DNA from: Rhodococcus sp. KRD162
Lineage (GTDB): Bacteria; Actinomycetota; Actinomycetes; Mycobacteriales; Mycobacteriaceae
Reading direction: 5' to 3'
Assembly: GCF_017168335.1 (NCBI RefSeq)
Contig: NZ_JABFAU010000003.1
Span: 709,561-773,560 of the forward strand
Length of the DNA: 64,000 nucleotides
The notes beneath the pieces are model-generated. The model worked only from the letters and a program-made list of their open reading frames with translations. It had not been told where the DNA came from and searched no databases. The translations under genes were made by a program, and so were the position numbers. Shown piece by piece: positions 11,249 to 20,163 of this stretch (positions within the stretch are counted from its first letter, which is position 1; each line of letters starts with the position of its first letter).

Positions 11249-12709
11249 TCACCACGGGGACGGTCGATAGTCCTTGAGAAAGGCACCGTACAGATCTGTT
11301 CCGAGTTCTCCTTGCACGATCGGGTCGTAGACCCGAGCCGCCCCGTCCACCAGGTCGAGGGGGGCGTGGAATCCCTCGTCGGCCAGACGCATCTTGGTCG
11401 GATGCGGGCGTTCGTCGGTGATCCAGCCGGTGTCGACGGCAGTCATCAGAATTCCGCTGTCCAGCATTTCCTTCGCACTGGTTCGTGTGAGCATGTTCAG
11501 TGCGGCCTTGGCCATGTTGGTGTGTGGATGTCCTGGCCCCTTGTACGCGCGGCCGAACTGGCCTTCCATCGCCGAAACATTGACAACGTATTTGCGCCGA
11601 GCGTTCGAGGCCTCCATCGCCGGGCGAAGACGCGAGACGAGGATGAACGGAGCAACGGAATTGCACAGTTGTACCTCGAGCAGTTCGACCGGATCGACCT
11701 GCTCGACGGTGTGGATCCAGCTGTTCGTCTCGGCAAGATCGGGTACCAGACCGCCTGCGTCGATCGCGAGGCCGCTCTCGATTCTCTCGGCCGTGACCGA
11801 ACCCGCGACCATGGCGAGCGAGGCCACGTCCTGAGCGCTGAGTGCGGCGGCAGGTTGCCCGCCCAAGGCAGTGGTCGGTAGGGAGCTCGCCAAGGATGCC
11901 GGGTGGGCATCGCTGGTCTTGCCGAAGGTGATGCGTTCGGGGCCCGCCCCTTCCGTCAGAGCGGCGGGGAGGGGTTCGGTCTCGGCATCGGCCAGTGCAC
12001 TGTAGGAGCCGGGGGAGCGCTTGACCGTTTGCGCGGCGTTGTTGATCAGAATGTCGAGCGGACCCTCGGCTGCGACCGAATCTGCCAGCGCCACGACCTG
12101 AGCCGGATCCCGCAGATCGATTCCGACGACACGCAGTCGATGCAGCCACTGATCGCTGTCGTCCATGGCGGCGAATCGCCGTACCGCATCGTTGGGGAAT
12201 CGGGTGGTGATCGTCGTGTGCGCACCGTCGCGGAGCAGTCGAAGTGCGATGTACATCCCGATCTTCGCGCGACCTCCCGTCAGCAGGGCGCGTCGGCCCG
12301 ACAGGTCGGTGCGAGCATTGCGCTTACCGCGGTTGAGCGCGGCGCACTGCGGGCACAGCTGGTGATAGAACGCGTCCACATCGGTGTACCGCTGCTTGCA
12401 GATGTAGCAGGGGCGAGCCTTGATCAGTGTGCCTGCGATCTCGCCCTCGGCGCGAGAGGTCAGCGACAACCCCGCCGTCTCGTCGTCGATCCGGTCCGGT
12501 GAACCCGTTGCGGTCGCAGCCACGACGGCACGGTCGGCGGCGTTGACGGCATTGCGCGCGGCGATGCGTCGAGCACGCTTGAGATCTTTGAACATGGCAC
12601 CGGAGGCGCGCTGAACGGCGATCGAATCAGGGTGATTCTTGTCCAGTTCCGCGGCCTGCTTCAGTACCCGAAGGCACGTTTCGAGCTCGGTGGGGTCGAT
12701 CGAGTCCAT
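11249..12709 (-). CDS. SDR-superfamily protein with N-terminal zinc-ribbon-like motif and altered active site
   Basis: 486 aa, ATG at 12709 behind an AGGAG ribosome site. Residues 1-95 are charged and helical. Residues 101-122 contain CYIC and CPQC, a 2+2 cysteine arrangement likely to bind zinc. The SDR domain starts near 138 with TGGRAKIG (144-151), where the usual middle glycine is replaced, then LINNAAQ (221-227) and a serine at 379 in NVSAMEG. The position of the catalytic Tyr (four before Lys401) is Thr397, in HPHTNMAKAALNM. A normal YxxxK dehydrogenase is therefore unlikely. The function is not known to me. The family seems widespread, so this is probably not decay. Confidence 0.8.
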   Translation of the reverse strand: MDSIDPTELETCLRVLKQAAELDKNHPDSIAVQRASGAMFKDLKRARRIAARNAVNAADRAVVAATATGSPDRIDDETAGLSLTSRAEGEIAGTLIKARPCYICKQRYTDVDAFYHQLCPQCAALNRGKRNARTDLSGRRALLTGGRAKIGMYIALRLLRDGAHTTITTRFPNDAVRRFAAMDDSDQWLHRLRVVGIDLRDPAQVVALADSVAAEGPLDILINNAAQTVKRSPGSYSALADAETEPLPAALTEGAGPERITFGKTSDAHPASLASSLPTTALGGQPAAALSAQDVASLAMVAGSVTAERIESGLAIDAGGLVPDLAETNSWIHTVEQVDPVELLEVQLCNSVAPFILVSRLRPAMEASNARRKYVVNVSAMEGQFGRAYKGPGHPHTNMAKAALNMLTRTSAKEMLDSGILMTAVDTGWITDERPHPTKMRLADEGFHAPLDLVDGAARVYDPIVQGELGTDLYGAFLKDYRPSPW

Positions 12710-12758
12710 CGTCAGTCTCCTAGCATCGGCCCGGTCGAGCCGTCGAAGCGAACCAACG

Positions 12759-12789
12759 AAAAAGACCCCGATTCCGAAGAATCAGGGTC
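12759..12789 (-). terminator. Intrinsic terminator of tRNA-Leu
   Basis: Read on the minus strand: an 11-bp stem (one G-T wobble) closed by a TTCG tetraloop, followed at once by five T residues. It lies 61 bases downstream of the tRNA and is a textbook Rho-independent terminator. Confidence 0.85.
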
Positions 12790-12850
12790 CGTTTCGTCTG
12801 TCTCAACTCAGATCCGTGAAAATCTTTGTCTGTCAGTAACTTTCAGACGG

Positions 12851-12936
12851 TGTCCGAGGGGGGACTTGAACCCCCACGTCCGTTAATAGGACACTAGCAC
12901 CTCAAGCTAGCGCGTCTGCCATTCCGCCACTCGGAC
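12851..12936 (-). tRNA. tRNA-Leu, anticodon GAG
   Basis: 86 nt including the discriminator A at 12851. The acceptor stem is GTCCGAG/CTCGGAC. The anticodon stem CTAGC/GCTAG closes the loop TTGAGGT, giving anticodon GAG for CUC/CUU leucine codons. A long variable arm, as in class II tRNAs, is followed by a GGGGG/CCCCC T stem with TTCAAGT loop. CCA is not encoded. Transcribed on the minus strand and followed by its own terminator. Confidence 0.96.
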
Positions 12937-13103
12937 AAGTGCAACTACTGTCGCATGTTCTGTTCCCGCACTCACAGCCGGCCGCTGTGCGCTGCGTAAG
13001 ATTATCCGACGGGTTCACGATAACCCAAATCCCCACGTCAGTTGGTGCGCGAGGCCATCGCCGAGTAGTGCCGGCGGCCGATTCGGATGGTAGGAACAAG
13101 GGT

Positions 13104-14474
13104 GTGCCCAACGATGTGAGCAACCCCGGAAACAGCACCGAGCCGAACCCAACGGTCGCTCTCGACGAAGTCGTCGACCTGGTCAGTTCCCTCATCCGGT
13201 TCGACACCTCCAACACCGGAGAACTCGACACCACGGTCGGTGAGAAGGAATGTGCCGAGTGGGTGGCCGGAAAACTCGAGGAGGTCGGTTACGAGACCGA
13301 GTACGTCGAGTCCGGCGCACCCGGCCGAGGCAATGTCTTCGCCTGGTTGCGCGGTGCCGACCCCGCCCGAGGCGCTCTGCTTGTGCACGGACACCTCGAC
13401 GTCGTCCCCGCCGAACCCGCCGACTGGAGTGTGCATCCGTTCTCCGGTGCCGTCGAGGACGGATACGTGTGGGGCCGCGGCGCGGTCGACATGAAAGACA
13501 TGGTGGGCATGGCGCTGGCGCTGGCTCGGCAGTTCAAGTCGAACGGAACCGTCCCACCCCGCGACATTCTGTTCGCGTTCCTCGCCGACGAGGAGGCAGG
13601 CGGTAAGTACGGATCACACTGGTTGGTCGAGAACCGACCCGATCTGTTCGAAGGGGTCACCGAGGCGGTGGGCGAGGTGGGCGGATTCTCGCTGACCGTT
13701 GCGCGCCCGGACGGCACCGAAAAACGCCTCTACATGGTCGAGACCGCGGAGAAGAGCCTGGCCTGGATGCGGCTCACGGCGAAGGCGCGAGCAGGGCATG
13801 GGTCGTTTCTGCACGAGGACAACGCCGTGACCTACCTGGCCGAGGCCGTCGCAAGGCTCGGCAATCACACGTTTCCGTTGGTCCTCACCGAGTCCGTCTC
13901 GCAGTTCCTGCACGCGGTATCAGAGGAGTCGGGTCTCGATTTCGACCCGGAGTCGCCGGACATCGACGGCACTCTGCTCAAGCTCGGAAGCATCGCCCGC
14001 ATCGTCGGAGCGACCCTACGAGACACAGCGAACCCCACGATGCTCTCCGCCGGCTACAAGGCCAACGTGATCCCGCAGACGGCCACTGCGGTGGTGGATT
14101 GCCGGGTGCTGCCCGGTAGACAGGCAGCATTCGAGAAGGAGGTCGACGAGTTGATCGGCCCCGATGTCGAGCGGGAGTGGATCACGAAACTCGAGCCGTA
14201 CGAAACCACCTTCGACGGCGATCTCGTCGACGCGATGAACGAGGCCGTCCTGGCGCACGATCCGAACGGTCGAACCGTTCCCTACATGCTGTCCGGAGGA
14301 ACCGATGCGAAAGCGTTCGCCCGCATCGGTATTCGCTGCTTCGGTTTCGCTCCGCTGAAGCTCCCGCCGGAGCTCGATTTCGCGGCGTTGTTTCACGGCA
14401 TCGACGAACGAGTACCCGTGGAGTCGTTGGAGTTCGGTACACAGGTACTGGAACACTTCTTGATGCACAGCTGA
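13104..14474 (+). CDS. M20/M25/M40 family metallopeptidase
   Basis: 456 aa from the GTG at 13104; the open frame runs back into the tRNA and is not coding there. GTG 13116 is a possible alternative. Metal-binding landmarks are [11 protein letters not shown] (first His and Asp), [10 protein letters not shown] and the catalytic FLADEEAGG, with a dimerisation domain in between and a late His in LFHGIDE. Members of this ArgE/DapE/carboxypeptidase-like family hydrolyse amide or peptide bonds with two zinc or cobalt ions. The actinobacterial orthologues are usually annotated only as M20 peptidase; the substrate is unknown. The next gene starts 16 bases downstream. Confidence 0.9.
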   Translation: MPNDVSNPGNSTEPNPTVALDEVVDLVSSLIRFDTSNTGELDTTVGEKECAEWVAGKLEEVGYETEYVESGAPGRGNVFAWLRGADPARGALLVHGHLDVVPAEPADWSVHPFSGAVEDGYVWGRGAVDMKDMVGMALALARQFKSNGTVPPRDILFAFLADEEAGGKYGSHWLVENRPDLFEGVTEAVGEVGGFSLTVARPDGTEKRLYMVETAEKSLAWMRLTAKARAGHGSFLHEDNAVTYLAEAVARLGNHTFPLVLTESVSQFLHAVSEESGLDFDPESPDIDGTLLKLGSIARIVGATLRDTANPTMLSAGYKANVIPQTATAVVDCRVLPGRQAAFEKEVDELIGPDVEREWITKLEPYETTFDGDLVDAMNEAVLAHDPNGRTVPYMLSGGTDAKAFARIGIRCFGFAPLKLPPELDFAALFHGIDERVPVESLEFGTQVLEHFLMHS

Positions 14475-14490
14475 GACGAAAGGAAACACT

Positions 14491-15018
14491 GTGGCGTACA
14501 ACCCATACGACTCGCTTCCAGATCTACCATCCTTCGAGCTGACGTCCGAGGACGTCGAGGACGGCAAGGCTCTGGCCACTGCGCAGGCCAGCGGGATCAT
14601 GGGAGCCGGTGGTCACGACACCTCTCCGCAGCTGTCCTGGTCGGGATTTCCCGAGGGCACCAAGAGCTTCGCTGTCACCGTCTACGACCCGGACGCACCG
14701 ACGGCATCGGGGTTCTGGCACTGGGCTGTGGCGAACATCCCGGTGGAGACGACCTCGCTGGTCTCGGGCGCAGGTGACGACGGCGGTACCGGAGTTCCCA
14801 GTACCGCGGTGACGCTGAAGAACGACGCGGGCCTGTTCCGCTACATCGGTGCCGCTCCGCCGGAAGGTCATGGACCGCACCGGTACTTCATCGTGGTTCA
14901 CGCAGTGGACGTCGAACGTCTCGAAGTGGACGAGACGGCCACTCCCGCGTACCTCGGCTTCAATCTGTTCTCGCATGCCATCGGCCGTGCGGTGATCACG
15001 GGCACCTACGAAGCCTGA
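14491..15018 (+). CDS. YbhB/YbcL family PEBP-like protein
   Basis: 175 aa, GTG at 14491 preceded by AAAGGAAA. It carries the phosphatidylethanolamine-binding-protein signature [13 protein letters not shown] around residues 69-81 and the [13 protein letters not shown] strand towards the C-terminus. Bacterial YbhB/YbcL proteins are cytoplasmic or periplasmic homologues of the eukaryotic Raf kinase inhibitor protein; their role is undefined and 'Raf kinase inhibitor-like' should not be read literally. No signal peptide is visible. It is probably co-transcribed with the M20 peptidase gene and is followed by a strong hairpin shared with convergent pyrD. Confidence 0.9.
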   Translation: MAYNPYDSLPDLPSFELTSEDVEDGKALATAQASGIMGAGGHDTSPQLSWSGFPEGTKSFAVTVYDPDAPTASGFWHWAVANIPVETTSLVSGAGDDGGTGVPSTAVTLKNDAGLFRYIGAAPPEGHGPHRYFIVVHAVDVERLEVDETATPAYLGFNLFSHAIGRAVITGTYEA

Positions 15019-15025
15019 CCCACCC

Positions 15026-15075
15026 CTGTCGTGCGCCTTTTGCGTACCTCTGGGTACGCAAAAGGCGCACGACAG
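15026..15075. terminator. Perfect 23-bp inverted repeat between convergent genes
   Basis: Left arm 15026-15048, loop TCTG at 15049-15052, right arm 15053-15075, all 23 pairs perfect. It starts eight bases after the PEBP gene stop and ends eleven bases before the pyrD stop, so it can act in both directions. There is no T tract on either side. Confidence 0.8.
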
Positions 15076-15085
15076 ATGGGGCCGG

Positions 15086-16168
15086 TCAGGCTTTGTTCGC
15101 CGAACCCACGGCCTCGGCGATCGTGGCGAAGCCGTTCCGGGCGAGCCGCGCCGACAGTCCCCGGTGAATGTTCCTGATCCACAGCGGGCCGCCGTAGATG
15201 AAACCGGTGTACCCCTGCACCAGGGACGCCCCTGCCGTGATGCGTTCCCACGCCTGTGCCTCGGTCTCGATTCCCCCGACCGAGATCAACGCGAGCTCGG
15301 TTCCCACCCGGCGGTACAGACGACGCAGCACCTCGAGCGAACGGTCGGCAAGTGGCGCACCGGACAGGCCACCGGCACCGAGGGCGGCGACCGACTGCGC
15401 ATCGGTCCGCAGACCGTCCCGCGAGATCGTCGTATTGGTGGCCACGATGCCCGCGAGACCGAGTTCGACGGCCAGATCGGCAACGGCATCGATATCGTCG
15501 TCGGACAGGTCCGGAGCAATCTTGACCAGTACCGGAACCGAAACCACCTCCTGTACTGCGACCAGAATCGGCCGCAAGGATTCGACGGCCTGCAAGTCAC
15601 GAAGCCCCGGAGTATTGGGCGAGCTGACATTCACGACCACGAAATCCGCCAGAGGGCCGAGCAGTTCGGCGCTGGCAGTGTAGTCCGCAGCTGCCTCGGC
15701 AGGCTCGACTGTCTTGGTCTTGCCGATATTCGCGCCGATCGGTATGCGGGTACGCCTGCCACGCAACCGCTCCGCGGCATGCTCGGCACCATGGTTGTTG
15801 AAGCCCATCCGATTGACGATCGCGCGATCGAGTGGCAACCGAAACAGGCGCGGCGTGGGATTTCCTGGTTGGCTCTGCGCCGTCACGGTGCCGATCTCGG
15901 CGAATCCGAACCCGATGGGCTCCCAGGCGTCTATGCCGTCCGCGTTCTTGTCGAAGCCGGCGGCAAGGCCGAGCGGACCCGGAAAATCGACACCGAACAC
16001 CGTCGACCGGAGCCGCGGGTCGTCGGCCACGAACATCGCGGCGGCCAGGCGGCGGAACGGCGGGACGGCAGCCACGGCTCGGAGCACCCCGAACGCCAGG
16101 TGATGAATCCGCTCCGGTGGTACGAGGAACATCAAGCGCAACAGGGCGCGGTACAGACGGTCTCCCAC
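15086..16168 (-). CDS. pyrD: Dihydroorotate dehydrogenase (quinone), class 2
   Basis: 360 aa, GTG at 16168 with GGAAAG upstream. The N-terminal helix pair ([19 protein letters not shown]) is the membrane-associating extension that distinguishes class 2 enzymes. [16 protein letters not shown] and NRMGFNNHG follow, then [14 protein letters not shown] containing the expected catalytic serine, and the FMN phosphate-binding ISVGGIE region. It oxidises dihydroorotate to orotate with FMN and passes electrons to menaquinone, the fourth step of pyrimidine synthesis. It stands apart from other pyr genes, as is common in actinobacteria. Confidence 0.96.
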   Translation of the reverse strand: MGDRLYRALLRLMFLVPPERIHHLAFGVLRAVAAVPPFRRLAAAMFVADDPRLRSTVFGVDFPGPLGLAAGFDKNADGIDAWEPIGFGFAEIGTVTAQSQPGNPTPRLFRLPLDRAIVNRMGFNNHGAEHAAERLRGRRTRIPIGANIGKTKTVEPAEAAADYTASAELLGPLADFVVVNVSSPNTPGLRDLQAVESLRPILVAVQEVVSVPVLVKIAPDLSDDDIDAVADLAVELGLAGIVATNTTISRDGLRTDAQSVAALGAGGLSGAPLADRSLEVLRRLYRRVGTELALISVGGIETEAQAWERITAGASLVQGYTGFIYGGPLWIRNIHRGLSARLARNGFATIAEAVGSANKA

Positions 16169-16231
16169 GGTCTTCTTTCCGATCGATCCTGGTCGTCGAA
16201 CATTCTGCGCTCGAACAGTACTGCGAGCAGG

Positions 16232-16492
16232 TCAGATTCCGGGCTCCGGGATGTGATGGGCGCTCTTCTTCCGCTTGAGCAGCACTCGCCGGCTGCCGTC
16301 GGTGTAGAGGCGAACACGCGACAGTTCCCAGCCGCCGAATTCTGCTTGAATCGCGAGCCTCATCGATGCCGTCACCCGAGTGACGTCAGGCGGAAGCCGC
16401 AGCGGAACGTACTCCCAGTCGTCAGCGGGCGACACCTCCCAGCCGACGGGCATCTTCGCTCGCCCCGGCTTCGAATTCTCCTGCGCGCTCAC
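16232..16492 (-). CDS. DUF5703 family small protein
   Basis: 86 aa, GTG at 16492 behind a strong GAGGAGG. No signal peptide or transmembrane helix. The sequence has a central WEYVPLRLPPDVTR segment and a basic RRVLLKRKK near the end, which I associate with the actinobacterial DUF5703 family. The function is unknown. It lies 63 bases upstream of pyrD on the same strand and 40 bases downstream of the lipoprotein gene, so it may share a transcript with either. Confidence 0.75.
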   Translation of the reverse strand: MSAQENSKPGRAKMPVGWEVSPADDWEYVPLRLPPDVTRVTASMRLAIQAEFGGWELSRVRLYTDGSRRVLLKRKKSAHHIPEPGI

Positions 16493-16532
16493 GTGCCTCC
16501 TCGGTCTGCGCTCCCCGGTCTGCGCTCCATGG

Positions 16533-17558
16533 TCAACGGGCTGCAGCGGGGATCCGTTGTAGCCCGTCTCCGGTCGCCGATCCCACGTACAGGTCGCCGG
16601 TGTCGGCGTCGACGGTCACCGAATCCGGCTGCCGCACAGTAGCGAACCGATCGACCTCGACCGGAATTCCGGTGTCGAGTGTGTATCCGGCCACCTCGTT
16701 GACGGCGGGCAGAGTTACCCACACGACGCCGGACTGTTCATCGTAGGCCACTGCCCAGGGTTGTGACCCGACCGGAAAACGTTGCCGCATCAGCAGATCG
16801 TGGGAGGTGAAGACGAGTAGCTCGGTCCCGGTCGAATCGGTGACCAGCAGGCGACCGTATTCGTCGCTGGTCATCTCGGCTGCGCCTTCACCTGCACGGA
16901 GGGCGACGCCGAGCGTGCCGTTATCGAGATCGAGATCGGTGACCGATGTCTGTCGACGATCGAGAACCGAGACGCCGTCCGGTGTGCTGGCCAGGGCATC
17001 TGCCGAGGTGACGCTACCTCCAGAGACCGTGGTGACGACCTGCCCGTCCGCGCCGAAGACGCGGACCTTGCCGCTGTCGTCACCGACAGCGGTGGTGCCG
17101 TCGGGTAGATCGGCAGCCGAGAGGGCGTTGGAATCGACGTCGAGATCGGTGCGGTTTCCATCGGCCACGTCGAGTCTCGCGACGGATCCGTCCATGGGGA
17201 TCAGTACGGTCGAATCTCGCCCGGCGACCAGAGACGCCGCAGTGGCGCCGAGGTCGATCACCCGCGTATCGGCCGGGTCGCCGTCACGGAGCAGGCTCAC
17301 CGTTGTCGACCCGTCGGTCAGTGCCACCAGCGTGCGGGTGACAGGATCGAAGGTCAGTGCGTTCACGGGCGCGAATTCGGTGACGGTTCCTGCAGGTGTC
17401 ACGGACGTGACCGGGGACTGGGCAGCAGGCAAGGGCTCGACGGATATTTCGTCCTGGGGTGCGTCGTCGCTCGAGCACCCGCTCACCGACAATACGATGA
17501 CGACGGCGAGCGCGGACGCAACTGCCGCTCGGGCCGTACGAGCCGACGATGTTCGCAT
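16533..17558 (-). CDS. Beta-propeller-like lipoprotein
   Basis: 341 aa, ATG at 17558. An Arg-rich N-terminus and hydrophobic segment end in a lipobox VSGC with the lipidated Cys at residue 28, so the mature protein should be anchored outside the membrane. The remainder consists of repeated short strands with patterns such as GSVARLDVADG and GSQPWAVAYDEQSGVVWVTLP, resembling YncE/NHL-type propeller blades. No enzyme motif is seen; a binding or scaffold role is an inference. Confidence 0.8.
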   Translation of the reverse strand: MRTSSARTARAAVASALAVVIVLSVSGCSSDDAPQDEISVEPLPAAQSPVTSVTPAGTVTEFAPVNALTFDPVTRTLVALTDGSTTVSLLRDGDPADTRVIDLGATAASLVAGRDSTVLIPMDGSVARLDVADGNRTDLDVDSNALSAADLPDGTTAVGDDSGKVRVFGADGQVVTTVSGGSVTSADALASTPDGVSVLDRRQTSVTDLDLDNGTLGVALRAGEGAAEMTSDEYGRLLVTDSTGTELLVFTSHDLLMRQRFPVGSQPWAVAYDEQSGVVWVTLPAVNEVAGYTLDTGIPVEVDRFATVRQPDSVTVDADTGDLYVGSATGDGLQRIPAAAR

Positions 17559-17565
17559 GGGACCG

Positions 17566-17571
17566 AACCTA
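17566..17571 (-). promoter_or_regulatory. Candidate -10 of the lipoprotein gene (leaderless)
   Basis: Minus-strand TAGGTT, then seven bases to the ATG at 17558. No matching -35. Confidence 0.45.
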
Positions 17572-17783
17572 CTTCCCTCTGGTGACGCTGCCCGGTGACG
17601 GCGTTGTCCTGTTCTCTAGCTGCCACATCTGTACCAGCGTGCGTGGTCTCGGCGAAATCGGCCGGTCCGAATCGACCGAGGTCCTCTCGCGCCGAGAGAA
17701 GCGGTAGCGTGTTTTTTCGACGTGGATCGGGCGCGAGAGGGTGGAGCAACTGCTGGCTACGGCCGCACGAACGGGGAGTGGAC

Positions 17784-18137
17784 GTGGAATCCGAGGAAAC
17801 GCAATTCGTCGTCGAGGAAGTGAACGCAGGAACGCATCCGAATGGCTTCGGCCGGACCGATGACGGCCGGGCGTTCGCTTTTCGAGTGCACGGGCGCACC
17901 CTGTACGTGGAGATCTACCGGGCCGACGTGAGATCGCCGGTACCGGATCGATCGGAGATCGAGGCGGTGGCCGAGCAATCGGTCACCGAAGTCGATCTGA
18001 CGGACGAACGCAGCATCATCGGCCTCGTGCGTGATGCGGTCGCTCATGCCCAGCAGTTGTCCGATGCATCACAACGGGACACCACCGCAGTGCGTGCCTT
18101 CTTCAATCGGGTCAACTCCGTCCTGGAGGGATTCTGA
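17784..18137 (+). CDS. Hypothetical protein
   Basis: About 117 aa if started at the GTG at 17784, which has GGGGAG five bases upstream. GTG 17778 is also possible, and the frame is open further 5' but there looks non-coding. Acidic, no transmembrane segment or signal. Recognisable elements are GFGRTDDGRAFAFRVHG, a YVEIYRAD strand, and a C-terminal helix ending FFNRVNSVLEGF. I do not recognise the family. It lies between the divergent lipoprotein gene and the convergent aldo/keto reductase gene, so it is probably monocistronic. Confidence 0.65.
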   Translation: MESEETQFVVEEVNAGTHPNGFGRTDDGRAFAFRVHGRTLYVEIYRADVRSPVPDRSEIEAVAEQSVTEVDLTDERSIIGLVRDAVAHAQQLSDASQRDTTAVRAFFNRVNSVLEGF

Positions 18138-18164
18138 CACCGACGAAAGAGCTCCTCGACCGAT

Positions 18165-19097
18165 CTAGGCGCTGACGTCGTCGAGGGCCGATGTGATGGC
18201 CGACGGTAACTCGAGTTCCTCGGCCATCAATGCGCCCATCAGCTGAGCGAGGTCGCGAGCTCCCACGATTGCGCTGCTCACGCCCGGCCGATCCCGAGCC
18301 CACGCGAGAGCAACCACCAACGGTGAGGTGGCGAGCCCATCGGCAGCGGTCACGGCGGCGTCGACGATGCTGACGGCGGAATCGGTCAGATAGGCGAGCA
18401 CGGACTCGGCGTGCAGCTCGTCGGCACCGCGGGAGTCGGCGGGTATTCCGTTGCGATACTTACCCGTCAACACCCCGCCGGCGAGGGGCACTGCGGCGAG
18501 TACACCTATGCCGTGGTGATGCGCAGCAGGGATCAGTTCGTCTTCGATCCCGCGTGCCAGCAGCGAATACTCCGCCTGCGTGGCGACGATGTGCCCGGTG
18601 CCTGCAGCGCCTGCGGCCGTCGCCAGCTGCCAGCCGAGGTAGCCACGAGCACCCGTGTATCGGACCCGTCCACTGGTCACCGCATAGTCGAGAGTGGCTG
18701 CGATCTCGTCGACGGGCGTCATCGGATCCCAGGCAGCGACCTGCCACAGATCGAGATAGTCGGTGCCGAGTTCACGCAGGGTCGCGTCCAGCTGACCGAG
18801 TAGTCCCCGTCGGGAACAGTCGACCTGATACCGGCCGTAGTGCGCGCTCAGACCCGCTGCGCTGCTGATCACCAGCTCGTGGCGGGGGACCACGTCGTCG
18901 AGCAACTCCGCGAGAACCCGTTGCGCGCGCCCGTCCCCGTACGCGGGTGAGGTGTCGACGAGGGTTCCGCCTGCCTCGGCGAACGCGGACAACTGTGCGG
19001 CGGCGTCGTCACCGTCGGTTCCGCTACCCCATCCGAGGGTGCCCAGGCCGAGTCTGGAGACTCGAAGCCCGCTGGTGCCGACCGATCTCTGCTTCAT
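18165..19097 (-). CDS. Aldo/keto reductase
   Basis: 310 aa, ATG at 19097. It has the AKR barrel landmarks: GLGTLGWGSGTD near the start, the catalytic Asp-Tyr pair in VDTSPAYGDG, DYLDLWQVAAWDP where the usual catalytic His of (L/M)xxxH is replaced, and the C-terminal IVGARDLAQL nucleotide-binding motif. NADPH-dependent reduction of an aldehyde or ketone is the family reaction; the substrate is unknown. The absence of a clear catalytic His (Q-V-A in its place) may alter activity. It is divergent from uppP across about 200 bases. Confidence 0.85.
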   Translation of the reverse strand: MKQRSVGTSGLRVSRLGLGTLGWGSGTDGDDAAAQLSAFAEAGGTLVDTSPAYGDGRAQRVLAELLDDVVPRHELVISSAAGLSAHYGRYQVDCSRRGLLGQLDATLRELGTDYLDLWQVAAWDPMTPVDEIAATLDYAVTSGRVRYTGARGYLGWQLATAAGAAGTGHIVATQAEYSLLARGIEDELIPAAHHHGIGVLAAVPLAGGVLTGKYRNGIPADSRGADELHAESVLAYLTDSAVSIVDAAVTAADGLATSPLVVALAWARDRPGVSSAIVGARDLAQLMGALMAEELELPSAITSALDDVSA

Positions 19098-19298
19098 ATA
19101 TGCCGAATGTCCTTTTACGCTTGGTCGTCGGTGTCGAACTGCACTGCCGCCAGTGCACAGTAGTGCGCTACGTCGTCGTGTGTGAACCTGCCGCGCCGGG
19201 TACGGTCATGCCGTGAATCGCCAATGCAGAGTGCGGGCCGTCGCCCGTGCATCAGTCGTGAACAGTCCAGCCCTCGCGATGTCCGGCCGGAGTGCCGC

Positions 19299-20138
19299 AT
19301 GATCGACATGACCTGGCTGCAGGCGATCGTGCTCGGTGCCGTGCAGGGATTGACCGAGTTTCTGCCCATTTCCTCGTCCGGCCATCTGCGCATCGTCTCC
19401 GGGGTGTTCTGGAACGAAGATGCCGGTGCCTCGTTCACCGCGGTGACCCAGCTCGGTACCGAAGCTGCTGTGCTGCTGTTCTTCTGGCGCGACATCGTCA
19501 GAATCGTCAAGGCCTGGTTCATCGGCCTGACGAGGAAGGACGAGCGCGGTCTCGACTACCGAATGGGGTGGTATGTGATCATCGCCACCATTCCCATCGG
19601 TGTCCTCGGTCTGCTGTTCAAGGATCAGATCCGGACGGGTGCGCGCAATCTGTATCTCATCGCGTTCATGCTGATCGCCTTTGCGATCGTCATCGCGATC
19701 GCGGAGAAGGTCGGCCGCAAAGCACGGCCGATCGAGAAGCTGACCACCCGCGACGGCATCGTCATGGGTCTGGCGCAGTGCTTGGCCTTGGTTCCCGGGG
19801 TGTCCCGCTCGGGCGCGACGACCAGCGCCGGGCTGTTCCTCGGGCTCGAGCGTGAAGCAGCGGTGCGTTTTTCGTTCCTGCTGGCCATCCCGGCAGTCAC
19901 CGCATCCGGTCTGTTCTCGCTTCCCGACGCCTTCGAGCCGGTCGGCTCAGGCCTCGCGGCGTCCGGGGCGCAATTGCTGGTGGCCACCGTCATTGCCTTC
20001 GGCTTGGGTTATGCCTCGATCGCCTGGCTGTTGAAGTTCGTCACGAATCACTCGCTGTACTGGTTCGTCGGTTACCGCATTGCTCTGGGCGTCGTGGTGC
20101 TCGGATTGCTGGCCGGCGGGGTCGTATCCGCCACCTGA
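19299..20138 (+). CDS. uppP: Undecaprenyl-diphosphatase
   Basis: 279 aa from ATG 19299 (MIDMTWLQ); ATG 19308 is equally typical of the family. The frame upstream is not homologous. Diagnostic motifs are [14 protein letters not shown] near residues 17-30 and [16 protein letters not shown] in the second half, which build the phosphatase active site in the membrane. It removes the terminal phosphate of undecaprenyl diphosphate to recycle the peptidoglycan lipid carrier and gives bacitracin resistance when abundant. The phosphomutase-like gene starts 25 bases downstream, as in the M. tuberculosis Rv2136c-Rv2135c pair. Confidence 0.95.
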   Translation: MIDMTWLQAIVLGAVQGLTEFLPISSSGHLRIVSGVFWNEDAGASFTAVTQLGTEAAVLLFFWRDIVRIVKAWFIGLTRKDERGLDYRMGWYVIIATIPIGVLGLLFKDQIRTGARNLYLIAFMLIAFAIVIAIAEKVGRKARPIEKLTTRDGIVMGLAQCLALVPGVSRSGATTSAGLFLGLEREAAVRFSFLLAIPAVTASGLFSLPDAFEPVGSGLAASGAQLLVATVIAFGLGYASIAWLLKFVTNHSLYWFVGYRIALGVVVLGLLAGGVVSAT

Positions 20139-20150
20139 CGCAGGTCTGGT

Positions 20151-20156
20151 TAGGCT
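20151..20156 (+). promoter_or_regulatory. Candidate -10 of the phosphomutase-like gene (leaderless)
   Basis: TAGGCT followed by seven bases and the ATG at 20164. Suggests transcription independent of uppP. Confidence 0.5.
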
Positions 20157-20163
20157 CGGAGCA

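Noticed and set aside
12902-13234. Minus-strand ORF ending in a Ser/Gly/Met/Ala peptide over the tRNA
   Set aside because: Its 3' end is the tRNA-Leu gene itself, a common false ORF call.
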